Below, one piece after another: positions 1 through 13,200 of a DNA stretch of 64,000 bases; position 1 is the stretch's first letter; each line of letters begins with the position of its first letter. The notes beneath the pieces are model-generated. The model saw only the letters and a list, made by a program, of their open reading frames with translations. It ran no database searches and was not told where the DNA came from. This DNA is from Lineus longissimus. Taxonomy: Eukaryota > Nemertea > Pilidiophora > Heteronemertea > Lineidae. The stretch spans positions 17,096,039 to 17,160,038 of the forward strand of contig NC_088317.1 of the NCBI RefSeq assembly GCF_910592395.1, given 5' to 3'. A program made the position numbers and the translations under genes.

Positions 1-3000
1 ACACAACTTAGACAATCCCGAAAAACATTATTACACATCTAAATTAACATTGCACTTTGCAACACATTTCTTCCTCTCGGAGGTCTAATAAAACATAGCG
101 ACAGTTTATATCACTTATTTCAACACTCAATCAGGCCAGAAGCTATCAAGCTTTTGGAAGAATAATCCATTACAACCATTTACAATGAACTCCTCTGACT
201 TTCAATCACCGGGCACCATTATATTGCATTATTGGCCCATCATGCTCATTGTCTAAAGCATTGTGAAATCAGCTTTCAATTAGTTGATATTGTGACTGAG
301 ATGAATTATTGACGAAACAATTTGCGGAACTCTCGTGTGAATTGCGGGAACCAATTGCAAGAGAGACGTTTAGAAAACATACGTTTTTACGGAACGTGTA
401 CGTGAACTGGTACCTGTACGTGTAAACGTGTTTGGGTGGAAACACGCGTACTTAACATACGTTTTATCGTTATAAGGGACACCATGTGAGGGGTAGCGTA
501 ACATCGTAGACACATACCTAGATACGATACCTGTGTAAAGCTCGTGAACCTCGGCACTACGCTATACGGCTTCGTCCTTTGATTGAAACATGCTGATCCA
601 CGAACTTGCCAAGACGGTCCTGGCTGCATGCCGTCATAATACGCTAAACACGCTTATTGTACTTGTTCTTCGAGCTAACGAAGGGGACGAAGGAAGGGAA
701 GAAGAAAAAGAACAAACACGAAAACGCAACTAGCAGTCACAACAAGCAGTGATTCCTTAGACCGTCTCCAGCTTGGCCCTTTAGCACTTGCATGTTTGTG
801 TAACTATTTTTGGATGATATTCTAAACCTAATAAATCGGCTGTCGAACCCGTTTTACTCTGTTTGATAAAATGTATTCATACAATGACAGTCATGACGTC
901 TGATATAGAGGCCATGTGATGCATTCGACCATTCACTGTTTGGCGCTTTACGTGAAACTAGGACATATGTGAGAAAGACTTGTGTAACTGAACTAAAAAG
1001 AAGATATGTATGTTCGTTTGCTTTCATTGTCATCTCAACGATTAAATATACACACCAGTATTAGACTCTTTTTTCAACTTGTTGTTGACAAAGTCTACAG
1101 TACATCCAAGTCCATCGCATTACTAGTATGATGTACACTCCAGTACACGTGACGTGAATGTACTATTATTGCAATACGCGGTTCTGCTCTAGTTTTGAAG
1201 GAATACACTGGTTTAATGTGGGGACAAACCTAACCGAACCAACACGAATGATCTGCGTAGAATTTGACCGTTTTTACTGTGAGTGGAAACGATTCTCTGC
1301 GGCAAATCGCTATCGTTACACCCATGAAACTGAACAACACATCTTGACCCTCAATGTATTGACATTTCTTAGCTTCCAGACAACATGCGCTTGGGCGAGG
1401 GCAACGGAGGCAATACCGCTGGAATTTCAGTATTGTAACAACACTGAACTTCTTATATGAGCACCCCAAAGTGGCCAGTTTATTCACGTTGTTCATACAA
1501 TTTCAGACTTGAAAATAAGCACTAAATATTTAATTGACCTGGGTTGAGTTATAATCAATCCACATCACGCGGTTTGCACCTGTTTTTTCTCATAGTATAC
1601 TACACGTGAGTGGATTGTTCTGGACCATGGAATGCAAGGGCCTACTGCGTCAACCGATATCACGACCACACTTATGCAAGATCTTGGAGACATTGTCACC
1701 AATGAGTTGCACATGAAAACCATGTTACAACAAAATTACAATCCACATAACTGGTGGACTGTGACCATGGTTCGGTGGCTGATAACGAAAATTACCAAAC
1801 GGGAAAAAGCGTTGAAATCGACGAAGAAAATGCATGCATCTTCAAATGTTGCATTTTTTCAAAACGTTCCCCTCATCCCTTCCCCACCGAAATCCTGGCT
1901 GCGCTTATGTATGACAGTGATAGCCTATCACACTTCAAGTATGACTACCATTTCCGTGTTGTCAACATTTGGAAATGGGAGGAATACACCTATACTTCTT
2001 CATGAAGCACTCCTAAACCATTAGGGAAGTTTGCAACCAAAACCTAGAAGGAAATGACGTAGGATTTAAAGACAACATTGTTGACAATTCGAACAGTGCT
2101 ACCTGATAGTGCGATATTATCTTTTGCCTGTGGTCATTTGCCAAGACGATTTTGGAAACATTCCCCGAAACATTCCTTCATTCATAATTCCAATATGCGT
2201 TGACGGCGTATTGAATCTCAGAATAGTTTGAGTGTGAAAAGATGTTATTTTGCCGTGTTCGTGATATTTGGGTCACCGATTCAATATTGGACAAATTTGG
2301 GCGACTGGAATCTGGGCGGGAGCAGTGTTTATCATTCTCCCTCGTCCATGTCATCGGATACAATGACAAATCTGAACTTCCTTTGAATTGACTGTTGCTG
2401 TTATGAAATAGAACTGGTGATTCTTCCTTTGTTGTTTCGTGGTATAAAGGACACGTCCCTGAATTCTAAAGCAAAATTTAGGATTTATGCCAAAATGCAC
2501 TAGGTCTCCTTAATGTCGTGTCATTGTGAATCATGTTAGCTTTTATAAAAAGTCGGTCATAAATTAAAGTTGCCTTCTTCGTAACTGCAAGTGTGCAACT
2601 GTTGCATGGGTAGACTAACATCACTCTATTCTGACCAAAATGGTGACCATGGTTTGGTCACTTCTATCAGGTTAATGTCTTAACCAACACGGCTCTCAGA
2701 AGTTTACATTACGTTTACATTACGTATTTTGCCACTTATACATGCTTCCCGAAATTGGTGGATTGCATTGGAACTAACTTGTTCCCCCTTGTCCGTCATT
2801 AAAGGCATTCAAGTGTGTTGGTCAACCATGACTATCTCCTTTGTCCCTCCACCATAAGACCTAGTTTTCCCTTATGACATCATTATTTCGGACACTCAGC
2901 GCCCCATTTCTGGAAAGGTGTATATTACCTCGTAGTTAAGAGTTCATAGACCGCTACACAGCCTATTGTCTTTAAACAAAGCCCGATCGCACGAAGGCCT

Positions 3001-4129
3001 CGATTCCCATGGTTCCACCGTCTTATCAAGGAGTTATCAGGGCAAACCTTGTGATACAGACCCCAAGAAACTGCTTTCATGGAGGTCGATAGGCCTTAAC
3101 TAGCGTGGCAAATAAACGTCATGGAATGCATGAACATGTACATGTAGTATGATGCACTGCGATGTTCATGCACTGTTCCGTATTCTCGTTTCAAGGAAGT
3201 AATGGAAGTTATGTTCTGAAAGCTAAAATATTCAAATTACTGGTCATTCGTGTCAGTAGGAACTAAAACGCTGACCCAGGTCTATTAGCTCGTTGTTATT
3301 TCGGTTGATATATAGCCGCTGCAATTGCTGATAAAGTAAATTGACCGCGTATTTAGTTATATGAATCTAAGGCCAAAAACTGCAACCATCAGTCGGCGCT
3401 GAGGTTGATACCTGAGGTCGAACACTACTGAGGTCAGTGGCACATTGATGACGAACATGACATTATTGACCAATTTTATTCCTTTGCAAGAAAACGTAGC
3501 TACATTTGTCGACAATTGACTAAGCATCTACCAATTCTAACTCCTTTACACATATTTACCGTTTCGTTGTTTGACCAACTGACCCAGGTCGACGAGTTCC
3601 CTCAATCAGGTCACCAGAAAGCCTTTTGCTCTTATAACTCTGTGCTCGCTTGGCCTGGTTCAAAGTTTCAGCAGTGTGACGTCAGTTAATCGAATTAATG
3701 ATATCATTCATACTGTCAGACTTTCAATAAAAGAAATACTCGGATACTATTGAAATAGGGGTAGACATCTAGTTCGTCTACCTCAGCGGGGTCACGGAAT
3801 ATCAAAAGAAGACCACAGTTGAATATTCCATAATGGAAAAGCCTGGTCACTTGAATTGACCAAGAATGCTTCTTTGTGCAAATCAACTGAAGCATTGAAA
3901 GTTGGATAAGACATTTTATTCAAAAGTGGCCAACTGACCCTGGGTCATCGAATTGAAACCATTGCAGGTGAATTGTTGGGCACTGTAGATACGTATTTCA
4001 ATGATATTCGACGTCATTCATGGCTTTTCCTTTTGACAGAAATGTTGATGACGACATGGCCTTTCTTCATGCTTGGAATGTTGATGACGAAACTGTGTAG
4101 GGCATCTGGGGTGACTGATGTGAGAAAAG
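1..4129. other. Region without a recognised gene
   Basis: No open frame here has both family resemblance and convincing splice sites. Two overlapping frames near 1632-2024 (130 aa) and 1754-2005 (83 aa, GTG-initiated) are open by chance or belong to something I do not recognise. The stretch holds one reverse-oriented copy of a dispersed repeat (2968-3096) and TACATGTA octamers at 3139 and elsewhere. It may carry upstream regulatory DNA of the gene starting near 4.2 kb. Confidence 0.5.
2968..3096 (-). repeat. Dispersed repeat family R1, copy 1
   Basis: This matches, as reverse complement, segments near 17.9, 20.1, 24.8 and 54.8 kb. The shared landmarks, read in repeat orientation, are a TCGACC block followed by CATG and CTGTTTC, then TTGCCCTGATAA, GATAAGAC, and AGGCC followed by GGGCTTTG. 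Copies differ by many substitutions and small indels, so the family is old. No protein frame is conserved between copies, so a short non-autonomous element is the likeliest nature. Confidence 0.65.
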
Positions 4130-4136
4130 TATAAAT
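4130..4136 (+). promoter_or_regulatory. Candidate TATA box for mini-plakin gene A
   Basis: TATAAAT lies about 120 nt upstream of the candidate first ATG at 4256. A start site roughly 30 nt downstream would give a leader of about 95 nt, containing short upstream ATGs near 4148. The call depends on the weakly supported first exon. Confidence 0.3.
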
Positions 4137-4255
4137 CTCTTGCATCAAATGTTCATGATATCATTCTCTGGTGAGAAACAGACCTAGTAGTCTTGTTTAA
4201 GCAATCCCTCTTTCACGGATCTAACGACACTTTGCGGATTAATTCATTACTTGCA

Positions 4256-4284
4256 ATGGTTGCCAATTCTCCAACTGGTTCTTG
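4256..4284 (+). CDS. Tentative first coding exon of mini-plakin A
   Basis: ATG at 4256 opens nine codons plus two bases and ends at a GTTAGT donor. The leftover phase fits exactly the single leading base of the next exon (4450-4495), which encodes an IADEIRFLKFC segment matched in paralogue B. A TATAAAT lies upstream. The donor is not a strong consensus and 29 coding bases carry little evidence, so another upstream exon remains possible. Confidence 0.35.
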
Positions 4285-7200
4285 GTTAGTATATAGCAAT
4301 TCAATTCTTCTTCTTTGCCGATGTAACATTTTTGGTTGTTCCTCATATTGCAGTGTTTGCGTACAATAGACAGTTAAAGATGGCGTGCTTGGGTATCACA
4401 TGATTTTTTCGCAGTGTCAATAATTTGCTTTCGTTTCTTTGTTTTCCAGTGGGACGGACATCGCGGATGAAATTCGGTTTCTAAAGTTCTGCTCGGTAAG
4501 TAAATCAACTATTTCAATAAACTAACTTAAAAATTGTTTGAGAGTCTAGTCAATTTGAAGAGTCATACCTCATCACCTTATGTTATCGCTCTTTTCTTCT
4601 TCCTCTTTGACTTATAAGAGTCTACCAGTTATACATACTGTACATGTACATGGTTATATCCTTCTTTACGTTCGACTGGTCAAACCTTAAACCTTCGGTC
4701 CTCAAGAACGTGGCAGTGTGACACAAATCTGCCTCTGTTCCCCATAGCTTCTCTTGGAGAGGTGTGGACGACGGCCAGGCCTCCCTTCGGTTGGTAATCA
4801 GTGGCCATTCTTCCAGGATGTGTTCTGGCGTCTCTTCAGAGAAACCACATTCAAATATGGAAGATTGACTCAGGCGACCATTGCCATGTATATCAATTCG
4901 CAGTTTTCTTTGCTATCGATAAAAATAGTCATTGCTATTTAGAACTCTCTACTTCAACCATATACCAACATCAAACACTTCTGGTTGTACGAATTTATTT
5001 ATTTTTCTACGTATAAGTGTCGGCCATTCATGCAAGAATGGTCTTCTACAGGCCAGATACCGAGAACAAAGAATCACAAGAGAAGTTCTTCAGACCCCCA
5101 AAGCATCATCTCACATCTGAAGTATCATATCGAAGTGCAATAGGCCTACCCCGATTTCATTCCTCGAAAATCAAGTTGTTAAAAAAAACCAAATGGCGTA
5201 GGAATGTTCCGCTGGTGTGTTGTCTTCTTCTTACTCTTCAAAGCGAAGTTTTTGAATTACACTCGGCGTAATGGTGATTGCAGTGTCTATTATGGCATAC
5301 TACGTGTCGAAGAGTTTGATAGTCTACTGAGTGCCAAATTCAATTTTCAAGTTAAATCGACGAGGAGGGGGTTTAATTTGCCATTATTTCGCCTTACAGC
5401 AATCAGGAATATTCGTTACTAAAGATTTTACACTTGTACATTGTATAAACGTCCCAAAGCCTCTGCATGAACTGTTTGGGGGTCGCCCGCGTGTGGCAAC
5501 CCATGATTGAACGAAGTAGGGGCGTGTCTACAACTACTTAATGGTACTAGCAATTCTCCACCGCAATTTGCCTTGCTTTGAAGAAACTAACTACGATGTA
5601 AGATTGGCCCATAACTCATTCATAATCAATACATTAATTTTTCTGGAAGTTTTACTCGGGTGTAATGTCGAAATTAGTGGGTTGTAGATTAGTACACTGA
5701 TCACTACTGAATGGGTTTGTGTCGGCCGCTATTTGTTTTTCGTATTTTCCATCTCCTCGTCCCACTGCCGACCAAGGCTCTCCGATATACCCTGTCGATG
5801 ACCGGTGCAACGGTCTCACGAAACAGGGCTAGGCCAATACGGCGACATTCTCAAGAAGTAGAAAACGACTGGGAACACATGCAAATTACAAAAATCGCTG
5901 AGAAAATTGAGATAGTATAATCAAATACATGTAGATCAATTCTCTAAATGCATTTATACCTCTGTATTAAATTCCAATTATTAGGTCTGAAGGATTTCAT
6001 CTTGGCTTTGGTGGACATACGTGTGCACGAACGAAGTACAGATTTGTGTGTAAGATGTACATGGGAGTTTCGTCAACTAACTTGACACGATCTATTCACT
6101 CCTGAAGGCTTTCTGATGCTCTGATTCACACGCTTATTCACACGTTTTGTGATATTTATTTTCAATAAATAAAATTAACTATATCGTCAACATACACACT
6201 TTGTTGACTGATTCATAAAATTTAACTGTACAGACATGAACGCAGCCCGCCCTTGTGGTAGTATGACGGAGTATATACTCTCTTTTCTTCAGAATGTAGG
6301 CGGACGATCGCATTGAAAAGACCCCACGTGGACATTCTTTATGTAATTCCTGTCCGCCTACATCCTCGAAAAACCAGAGTCAGCCTCGCACACGGTCGTT
6401 AGTGCCGAGTGTTCGCCTGAAGTTCAGGATGGTCCGCCTACTGAGCATGCCCAAAGTGGAGCGTTTTATAGTACGGGGTTCAAAACAATAATAACCGTTG
6501 CGATGCTGATGACGCAGCAAAATGAAGCCCAAGTGGGGTTGCATATTTGTAAAGTGTCAGATTCATCTACCCACTTTCAAGTTCTCTCTCAAGCGTCTTT
6601 AATTTATAGTTTAATAGTACATTTACAACAACTGTAAATGAGATGGTCTATTGTTGAATCAGGTGTTGCGAGACCTTTACATTATTTACGCTGTACATCG
6701 CATAGTACATGTTTACGTTTTATTCATTGAATCTAAACTGGAGGTGAATGACCCTCTTTCTGGAAATATTTCTTCCTCTTCAGAGTTTTAATAACGCCTG
6801 AAGTATTCTAGTTCTCATTAATATTCATGTACAATTTTCCTACAATTGAGGCAAAAATTAATGCATGGTATCATATTTTACAGTGGAATTCAGAAAGGTT
6901 TGAGCAAAGTGAGTTGTTGCCAATTACTGCGACTACCTCCTCGAAACTCCCGTACGGACTATTTATGCCACGGAAAAAGATAGCTGTGCCGACACGATTG
7001 GCGGTATCTCGCTTGATCTCATCGATTGTCAAGCGACTTTAAACCAATTGACAGAGTAAATTTGGTAGTTCATCGATGAAATCAACAAGGACACGCGCTA
7101 ATGTGCGCTTTTTTGTGCAGACCTATTTTGCAAAGACGCAGCTAAATCCAGCTACGGTAGATATGACTTGGACACGAGTGGCGCTACAGAAAGTAGCGGC

Positions 7201-10200
7201 GATATCCAGAAGTAGCGACAACTCGTAAAACAAGAATCCTTGCCTAAATTGTTAACAACATCCATCATCTACAGAATGTTGTACATATGTCAACGCACAA
7301 AACATAAATGGCCTTTGCCATCAAAATGGAAAATTACTCCGTGTCAGTTATCTTTTGACTGTTAATTGGGATGGCGACATGGAGAGACCTTTACAAATAA
7401 CCACCCCCACAACTCGACAGGACTATAATATATCATATGATGCCCTCTCTAACATAAACAAACACAAAGCCAATGGCATCGAGCAGGACCGAAATTGCTC
7501 TGAAATAAAAGACTGACGGTGCTGTGGCCTGATTAGACCTCAGGTTTAAAATACTATCAATTTTGTGGTAATTGCAGTAATTGGAGTAGTTTAGATAATA
7601 CCATGAGGTCAACGGCTCTGTCACCTTTACACTGTGAAGCTTTTACTGACGAAATATATAATTATGATTTTGCAGAAAAAAAGGTCATTATGTGCATGGT
7701 AAAGAAATCTATTAGTCAAAGTGACATGTACTTATAAACCCGAGGTTTCCTTGTTTCCGTGCACAAACACAGTAACATGTCAATTTCTCGTAGGTTTATA
7801 TAAATATATATAGATGCTCACGGTAAAGCCTTGACTGATTCGAACTCGGAGAATCCTTTATTCCAGCCAGTCTTTCAGCGTTCCCTATTGCCTGACTCAT
7901 TATTGAATGACTCTCTTCAAAACTATAGGTTGAGGAATACATGTCAGTCTTGTCACCAAGCTTAAAAGTTTTCTGTTGGAAACGGAGTGATTTTAACATC
8001 TACGAAAAGGCAATGTCGTAGCTGAGCTTAAACACCATATCATGATAAATAAATCCAAGCCTGTTTTTTTATTGCAGGAGGTTTCCACATCCGCTTACGA
8101 GGGGACGTTACGACCCGGGAATGCGATCGAGAAGCTTGGGATGGAGGGGAAGAAAGGACAGGTGGGTTAACATGTCAAGAGCATCTATCAGCATCAGCAG
8201 TAAGGAAAGTGTATCATGGGAAGGGGTCTTTCGAAGCGCCTGTACTGATCTTACACTTCCCCACGCTGGTGATTTTGACCGTGCTGGTTCTTTCAGCTAT
8301 CATGGCCGGGCTAACTCTTGCTTTTAATCGGAACCCAATACACAATAAAGGCTCTCCAACTACATGTTCTTTTATTGCTCTCGCACTGAACAAGACTGAC
8401 AAAAATCGTATCGAATGTCAAATCTATCAGAGACCTAAATAAACCTTGTACAATTAAGTACTTACAAGGGTAATTACGTTAATCAAATATCACAAGAACT
8501 CTGTAAATATTTAAGAAAATGTCGTTGTCCCTGCAGACACAGTTTGATACACACTGGCATAAAATTTCATGTCTTCTGTCAAAAATTGTCCTCATTCGAG
8601 GAATGGTGTTCATCTGTTTTTGTGGTTTTGCACCTGTAACAAGGGTATAGTCTTGGTGAACTTGCATGCAAGCGAGTACTTATGGACACCTGATGTCTTT
8701 AGAAAGTTTGATTTAACTTTCAATGATCTTCAAGAGGCCGACTGAGTGAGATTTACAAATACAAGTATTGTCAGGACGTTTTTACACTTACGTGTCAAGT
8801 ATCATTGAAAAATGGTTTAAGTATCCTTGAGACGTCTTCAATGCTGTAACATTACGTATACAGTGAGAACTTTTGCCGTAACCACATTAGCCGGTCGGAC
8901 ACCTTGAAATTATCGACTTGATAAAAATTGAAACGAAAAATGATTGAAAAAGACCGGCCGAAAACGACACAGAAGAGAAATCTCACGATACATGTCGGTG
9001 AAATGGTAGCAGAGCGTAGTTTATTGTTGTGTGACTTTAAAGAAGGAAACATGATATGGTAGCAGAGCGTAGTTTATTGTTGTGTGACTTTAAAGAAGGT
9101 AACATGATATGGTAGCAGAGCGTAGTTTATTGTTGTGTGACTTTAAAGAAGGAACATGATATGGTAGCAGAGCGTAGTTTATTGTTGTGTGACTTTGAAG
9201 AAGGAAACATGATATGGTAGCAGAGCGTAGTTTATTGTTGTGTGACTTTAAAGAAGGAACATGATATGGTAGCAGAGCGTAGTTTATTGTTGTGTGACTT
9301 TGAAGAATGAAACATGATATGGTAGCAGAGCGTAGTTTATTGTTGTGTGACTTTGAAGAAGGAACATGATATGGTAGCAGAGCGTAGTTTATTGTTGTGT
9401 GACTTTAAAGAAGGAAGCATGATATGGTAGCAGAGCGTAGTTTATTGTTGTGTGACTTTAAAGAAGGAAACATGATATGGTAGCAGAGCGTAGTTTATTG
9501 TTGTGTGACTTTAAAGAAGGAAACATGATATGGTAGCAGAGCGTAGTTAATTGTTGTGTGACTTTAAAGAAGGAAACATGATATGGTAGCAGAGCGTAAT
9601 TTATTGTTGTGTGACTTTAAAGAAGGAAACATGATATGGTAGCAGAGCGTAGTTTATTGTTGTGTGACTTTAAAGGAGGAACATGATATGGTAGCAGAGC
9701 GTAGTTTATTGTTGTGTGACTTTGAAGAAGGAAACATGATATGGTAGCAGAGCGTAGTTTATTGTTGTGTGACTTTAAAGAATGAAACATGATATGGTAG
9801 CAGAGCGTAGTTTATTGTTGTGTGACTTCAAAAAAGCAAGTTACAAAAGAAAGAAAAAGATGATTAGGCCCTTCTTGTCTAGATCTAAAACGAGTCTACT
9901 GGTTCTACATAGAACTTTCAAGCAAAGCAGAATTATAAATCAGACATAATTTGTGCAGTAAAGACCAGAAAGATAACAAACATTTCCCTGCAGGATAATG
10001 TCACACTGAATAATTCACTCATAAAGAGGATCTCGGGAAAGTTGCCTCGATGTCTCCCAGCGGATCCCGAGTATTTGCAGGAAGCACTCCAGAATAACAC
10101 AAAATAACAAACTGTCTAATATGTATATTTTAGTTTATTTTCATTTCATTATGAGGTCGTGCTAACTTTGACTGCTTCCGTTTTACAGACAATTCACCAT

Positions 10201-13200
10201 GACTACGACATCCCCGGATGTGGAGGCTACAAGATGCTCAGATGTATGCATGCCCACCACGACTGTGTCAAACAGTACAGAAAGGTATGGATACGTGTAT
10301 AAGCACACTGCGACCTTTATCTTCAATATATTCCGTCTACGCTGGCCGCTGCACGAGATTTAAACATAATCTGTTTCCTAAATTTGGAGCGAGCAACCTC
10401 TGTCCCTGCAACACCAAGCCAATGTCTGTCGACCACATATCCTGATAAGGTGACCTTGAAACCGATTTCACCATCATCAGTCTTTGGGCTGGCCAGTATG
10501 AAATTATCTTGTTTCCCCTGACGATTTGCTGCTCCCATGTTACAAACCTCTGTTCCATTTCAGTTTTACGCTGACTTTCTTAAATGTGATACCATGGCCG
10601 ACGAGGCGAAGCAGTTCGTGGCGGACACTCTGAAGAAGCATGAGAAACAAGTAGTGCAGGCTCTCTTGAAGAAACATGCTAAGGTAAGATCAGAATCCAG
10701 TGAGACCTTTGTCGGTGCCTCGATGGAACCAAATACCCATGTCTAGGGTTACTTGAAAGCGCGTCACTAGTATTTGGCGATGCCTCGGAGACCTCCGAGA
10801 TCGTTAACGATGTACCGTGTTTAAATAAAGTAGGGAAACAAGCAGAAACCAGCAAAAAATATGGGTTTATTACCCAGAGTGTTCTTGCTCTTGTGTAGTA
10901 GTACGCCGTATTTTTTATATTATCCATTGATTTCAGGAGTTGATGGACCGTCACAGATTATGGAAGAATGCCCTAGATGATCTCAACCAACAGGCCAGCA
11001 AGGTTGCACCAATTAAGAAGCGGTTAGTTAGCATCATCCAACCCTTGCCGGTGGAGGCGTTGTGTGACTTTGAGGAAGATGAGGTACGGATATTCGGATT
11101 TCTGAATACTGTAAACACTTCTGTGAGGTGTCCATGCCACGGTTAACGGAAGAGAATGTTGACATTACATCCGTCTTGGTGAATGAAGTTGAAAGCAAGG
11201 AGAGGGAACTTGTATGGAAAAGGAGAATGTTTTGTCAATATCATACAAACCTTCCGATTATTGCTCTGTAGCTTTTGTATCTAAAATTTGTTTCGTTTCT
11301 TTGTTCGTTTTAGATCTACGGTTTTGTTAAAGCACTGAAAGCCGAAGACGAAAAGTCTAGTTATGTAAGTATAAAAATGAACATTGCATAACTAATGGAT
11401 GGAACGGAATATTTTATCGGTAGGCCACAGCCCGAGAATTTCATAAGTTATCGCCAAGAATCCGATTTCCGAACTCGTACACAAGAACGATTCATTAAAT
11501 TACAGTTTAACTCTTCTGGGGTTCTTTGCGAATTCACGGATAGAACCAAAGAGCATATTATTGACGAAAACTCATACTTTTGATAATAAGTGCGTATAGA
11601 AACTTCAGACACAATATTTCCCTGGTAGTGAATCAAACTGCTAATTTCAGATGGTTAGTGGAAGTACGCCAAAGGTATGTCCGCTTTGTAGCGGTTTTCA
11701 AGCAGCATTTTCATTTGCATGTTGTTCCCATCGCAGACTGAGCGATCAATTGCAACTACTAGTTGCAATGGATCGCTCAGTTTGTTGCGGGGACAAGGGT
11801 TGTCTCTCTGGCCTCTTTCCCTGGTCTCTCTTTCCTCTGTCTATGATACCACAATCTCTCAATGAATCTACAATTCATCGTCTTTTGGTACTAATAATAG
11901 TTCTGCAAACCGCCACATAAAGAATCGAGAAAAAGGTTTTTTGTTGGAAACAACAACCTCATTTTATACAACGAAATGTTGTCACAAATCTCAGCTATGG
12001 CACGCGCTCTGTTCAGGCCCGACTGTTTCAATGCAGCTATGGATTGTATCTGAACCGCTCTGTCCTTCTTCTGCAAACAGTATGATAATATATCCTCATG
12101 GCCATTTCCTGGTCTCTATTTCTACGGACTGGTTTTCCCATCTTTCTATCGCTTGATTAGTTATGGTACCTTTAATCGTGATAATCATCACATATATTGC
12201 ACAGTCTGCACATCCCTCTGACCCATTTTGCGGCCGAATCTCTTTGCTACGTTGACTGTTCCCGCCGCTTCTCCTACTACCAAGTTTTCTGAAAGCTGTC
12301 TGTTATGAAAGTGTCCTCTGGCCACGATTAAGATAAATATATATACGCCATTTGAAAACAAGCCCAAGAAGAAGAACAGAGAAAGAATGTCTCTCGGATG
12401 TCCGAAGCACCATTCATTTTGAGTGTTTTTCTACCAGAATGTTCGTTGTCCCAACATGTCTTCACCAGTCTTTCAAATAAATAAATTTGCAGATTTCCAT
12501 CGATGCCGGCGAGAAGTTCATCGTGCTTGATAACTCAAACAGACTGCTGTGGCGGGTCAGGAAGCGGAATGGCGAAGAGGGAGAGGTCCCCGCGTTATTC
12601 CTCGCACTTCCTCCACCAGATGCCACCCTGACAAAGAAAGTGGCCAGGTATGATATAGTTACTTTGACATCTGTAGCAGCATTTGCGTGCAGCTTCATAG
12701 CCTTGTGGTTAAAACTGCTGGCTACCACGCAGCAGAACCTGGATTGTATGTCACGATGATTTCAAGAAACGAAAGTTCCTGGCTCCCACAACAAGATTGA
12801 GGCTGAATTACTTAAGTCGTCACTGCGGATGATTTCAGTCTGTCTTGGTCACCAAGGCTCGCCACGGGCATTTCCTTTTTAGCATCATTGTATTATAGAA
12901 TCTGTACGGTATTTTTGGCCTGGATTCCAGTGAAAGGGACCTGTGTGTCTGAACTCTAGTAATTTCATCACTCATTTCACATCATTTTGTAAATTCAGAA
13001 TGGAGGAGGAATTTGCCAACAGCGTTGTCAAGACTACAAACTTCCTGAAGAAATCTGACAAAAATAACTCGCTTGAGACGATGCAGATACTGCGACTGAC
13101 GAATAATCAGGTATGTTGAGTAAAAATGGAATGAAATGCCAAACAAGAATTTGTTTATTTAGTTGTTTAACAATATACGTCGTGTACACTGTAAAAGTGG

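Noticed and set aside
1632-2024. Open frames of 130 and 83 codons
   Set aside because: They overlap in different frames, the shorter begins with GTG after a stop, and neither shows splice sites or a recognisable family. The 83-codon product looks somewhat protein-like, so it is worth a search.
9004-9834. Regularly spaced repeats that could suggest a CRISPR array
   Set aside because: The whole 53-bp unit is repeated with no unique spacers, and the context is an intron of an animal gene.
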